A program made the position numbers and the translations under genes. From positions 14,396 to 29,671 of the forward strand of contig DIHT01000044.1 in NCBI GenBank assembly GCA_002420305.1: a DNA stretch of 15,276 nucleotides, written 5' to 3'. The DNA is from Akkermansiaceae bacterium UBA5689 (GTDB lineage: Bacteria; Verrucomicrobiota; Verrucomicrobiia; Verrucomicrobiales; Akkermansiaceae). The notes under the pieces were generated by a model. The model ran no database searches. It was not told the origin of the DNA and saw nothing but the letters and a program-made list of their open reading frames with translations. Each line of letters opens with the position of its first letter. The stretch's first letter is position 1. Shown piece by piece: positions 14,691 to 15,276 of this stretch.

Positions 14691-15276
14691 ATGAATGCGT
14701 GGGTGCGGTTAATCTACAACCTTCTCCTGCCTGTGTTCTGCCTGCTCGCTGCACCGGCATGGGTGATTAGGATGGCCCGTCGAGGAGGTCTGGACTGGCG
14801 TCTTCTCCAGCGAATCGGAATTTACCGGGGCTGTTCTGATGAGGAGGCCCGGGAAACGGTCTATGTTCATGCGGTTAGCGTGGGGGAGGTTCGGATGGCG
14901 CTCCGGTTAATTATGCGGTGGCAGCAACGTGACTCCCTGAGGCAGTTTGTGATCGCGGCCACAACTTCAACAGGATTTCAGGTGGCTGACAGAGAAGCGC
15001 CGGAGGGAGTTCGAGTGATTTACAGTCCCTTGGATTTTCCTCCTGTTCTGCGATCCGTATTTCATCGCTTTAAGCCCATCCTGATCGTTCTCATCGACTC
15101 CGAGATCTGGCCGAACCTCCTTCATGTGAGCGGGCAGAGCCGAATTCCGGTGGCTCTGGCTAATGCGCGTTTGTCGGAGCGTTCAGCACGGCGATACCAG
15201 CGAGTGAAGTGCATAGCCGCACCTATGCTGAACCAAATCAGGACTGTATGTGTGCAGGCAGAAGAGCACGCGGAAA
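14691..15276 (+). CDS. waaA: 3-deoxy-D-manno-octulosonic acid (Kdo) transferase, 3' partial
   Basis: An open frame runs from the ATG at 14691 to the window edge; 195 codons are visible of about 420 expected. An N-terminal membrane anchor (residues 5-26) comes first. V-H-A-V-S-V-G-E-V at 59-67 holds the expected catalytic base Glu66. Then follow A-A-T-T-S-T-G-F at 89-96, Y-S-P-L-D-F-P at 111-117, S-E-I-W-P-N-L-L at 137-144 and A-N-A-R-L-S-E-R-S after 155. These are the ordered blocks of the Glycos_transf_N domain of WaaA/KdtA. The enzyme adds Kdo from CMP-Kdo to the lipid A precursor at the cytoplasmic face of the inner membrane. The usual E-T-E-x-W-P-N reads D-S-E-I-W-P-N here (Asp136 for Glu), a mild change. 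The number of Kdo units added cannot be judged. GAAAG 3 bases before the ATG is too close for a good Shine-Dalgarno. Confidence 0.95.
   Translation, partial: MNAWVRLIYNLLLPVFCLLAAPAWVIRMARRGGLDWRLLQRIGIYRGCSDEEARETVYVHAVSVGEVRMALRLIMRWQQRDSLRQFVIAATTSTGFQVADREAPEGVRVIYSPLDFPPVLRSVFHRFKPILIVLIDSEIWPNLLHVSGQSRIPVALANARLSERSARRYQRVKCIAAPMLNQIRTVCVQAEEHAE

Noticed and set aside
1..15276. tRNA, rRNA, CRISPR array, insertion sequence or phage gene
   Set aside because: None seen: gaps are all under 160 bases, with no cloverleaf, regularly spaced repeat, transposase or integrase motif.

Overview
The window looks like chromosomal DNA from a Gram-negative bacterium of the Verrucomicrobiota, possibly the Opitutae/Puniceicoccales side. 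Support is indirect. The large exported CotH-type protein at the left edge ends in a TSP3 calcium repeat and a Y-T-L-E-x-S-x-D-L-x-x-W ... R-F-Y-R-V module, a combination I associate with Verrucomicrobiota and Planctomycetota. A Kdo transferase at the right edge shows that the cell makes lipopolysaccharide. Most starts lack a Shine-Dalgarno sequence. I see no mobile element, CRISPR array, rRNA or tRNA, and no gap between genes exceeds 160 bases.

Left part (1-6620): the 3' part of a CotH/lamin-tail multidomain exported protein (+) converges on two minus-strand genes that probably form a pair. These are a 9-TM membrane protein with a sulfatase/alkaline-phosphatase-superfamily catalytic domain, followed by a secreted SGNH (SASA-type) carbohydrate esterase. 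A short divergent region with a TGGATG dyad separates them from the next block.

Middle (6621-10706): an FmdB-type zinc ribbon protein, a single-TM unknown protein, and an exported unknown that looks like a metallopeptidase-MA-type domain without its histidines. A minus-strand MGDG-synthase/UgtP-type lipid glycosyltransferase converges on these, followed by a second divergent region.

Right part (10707-15276): a plus-strand run of a single-TM unknown, a secreted unknown, an AsmA-like membrane-anchored protein, rsmD (start overlaps the preceding stop as ATGA) and the first 195 codons of waaA/kdtA.

The theme is the cell envelope: lipid glycosylation, Kdo transfer to lipid A, an AsmA-like candidate for lipid transport or assembly, a membrane head-group hydrolase/transferase and several exported proteins without a name. 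No clearly new defence or mobile system is visible. The best leads are the run of unknown envelope genes leading into the AsmA-like gene, the membrane sulfatase-fold protein with a Cys-Thr at its nucleophile site and a C9 tract in its gene, and the pseudo-peptidase.
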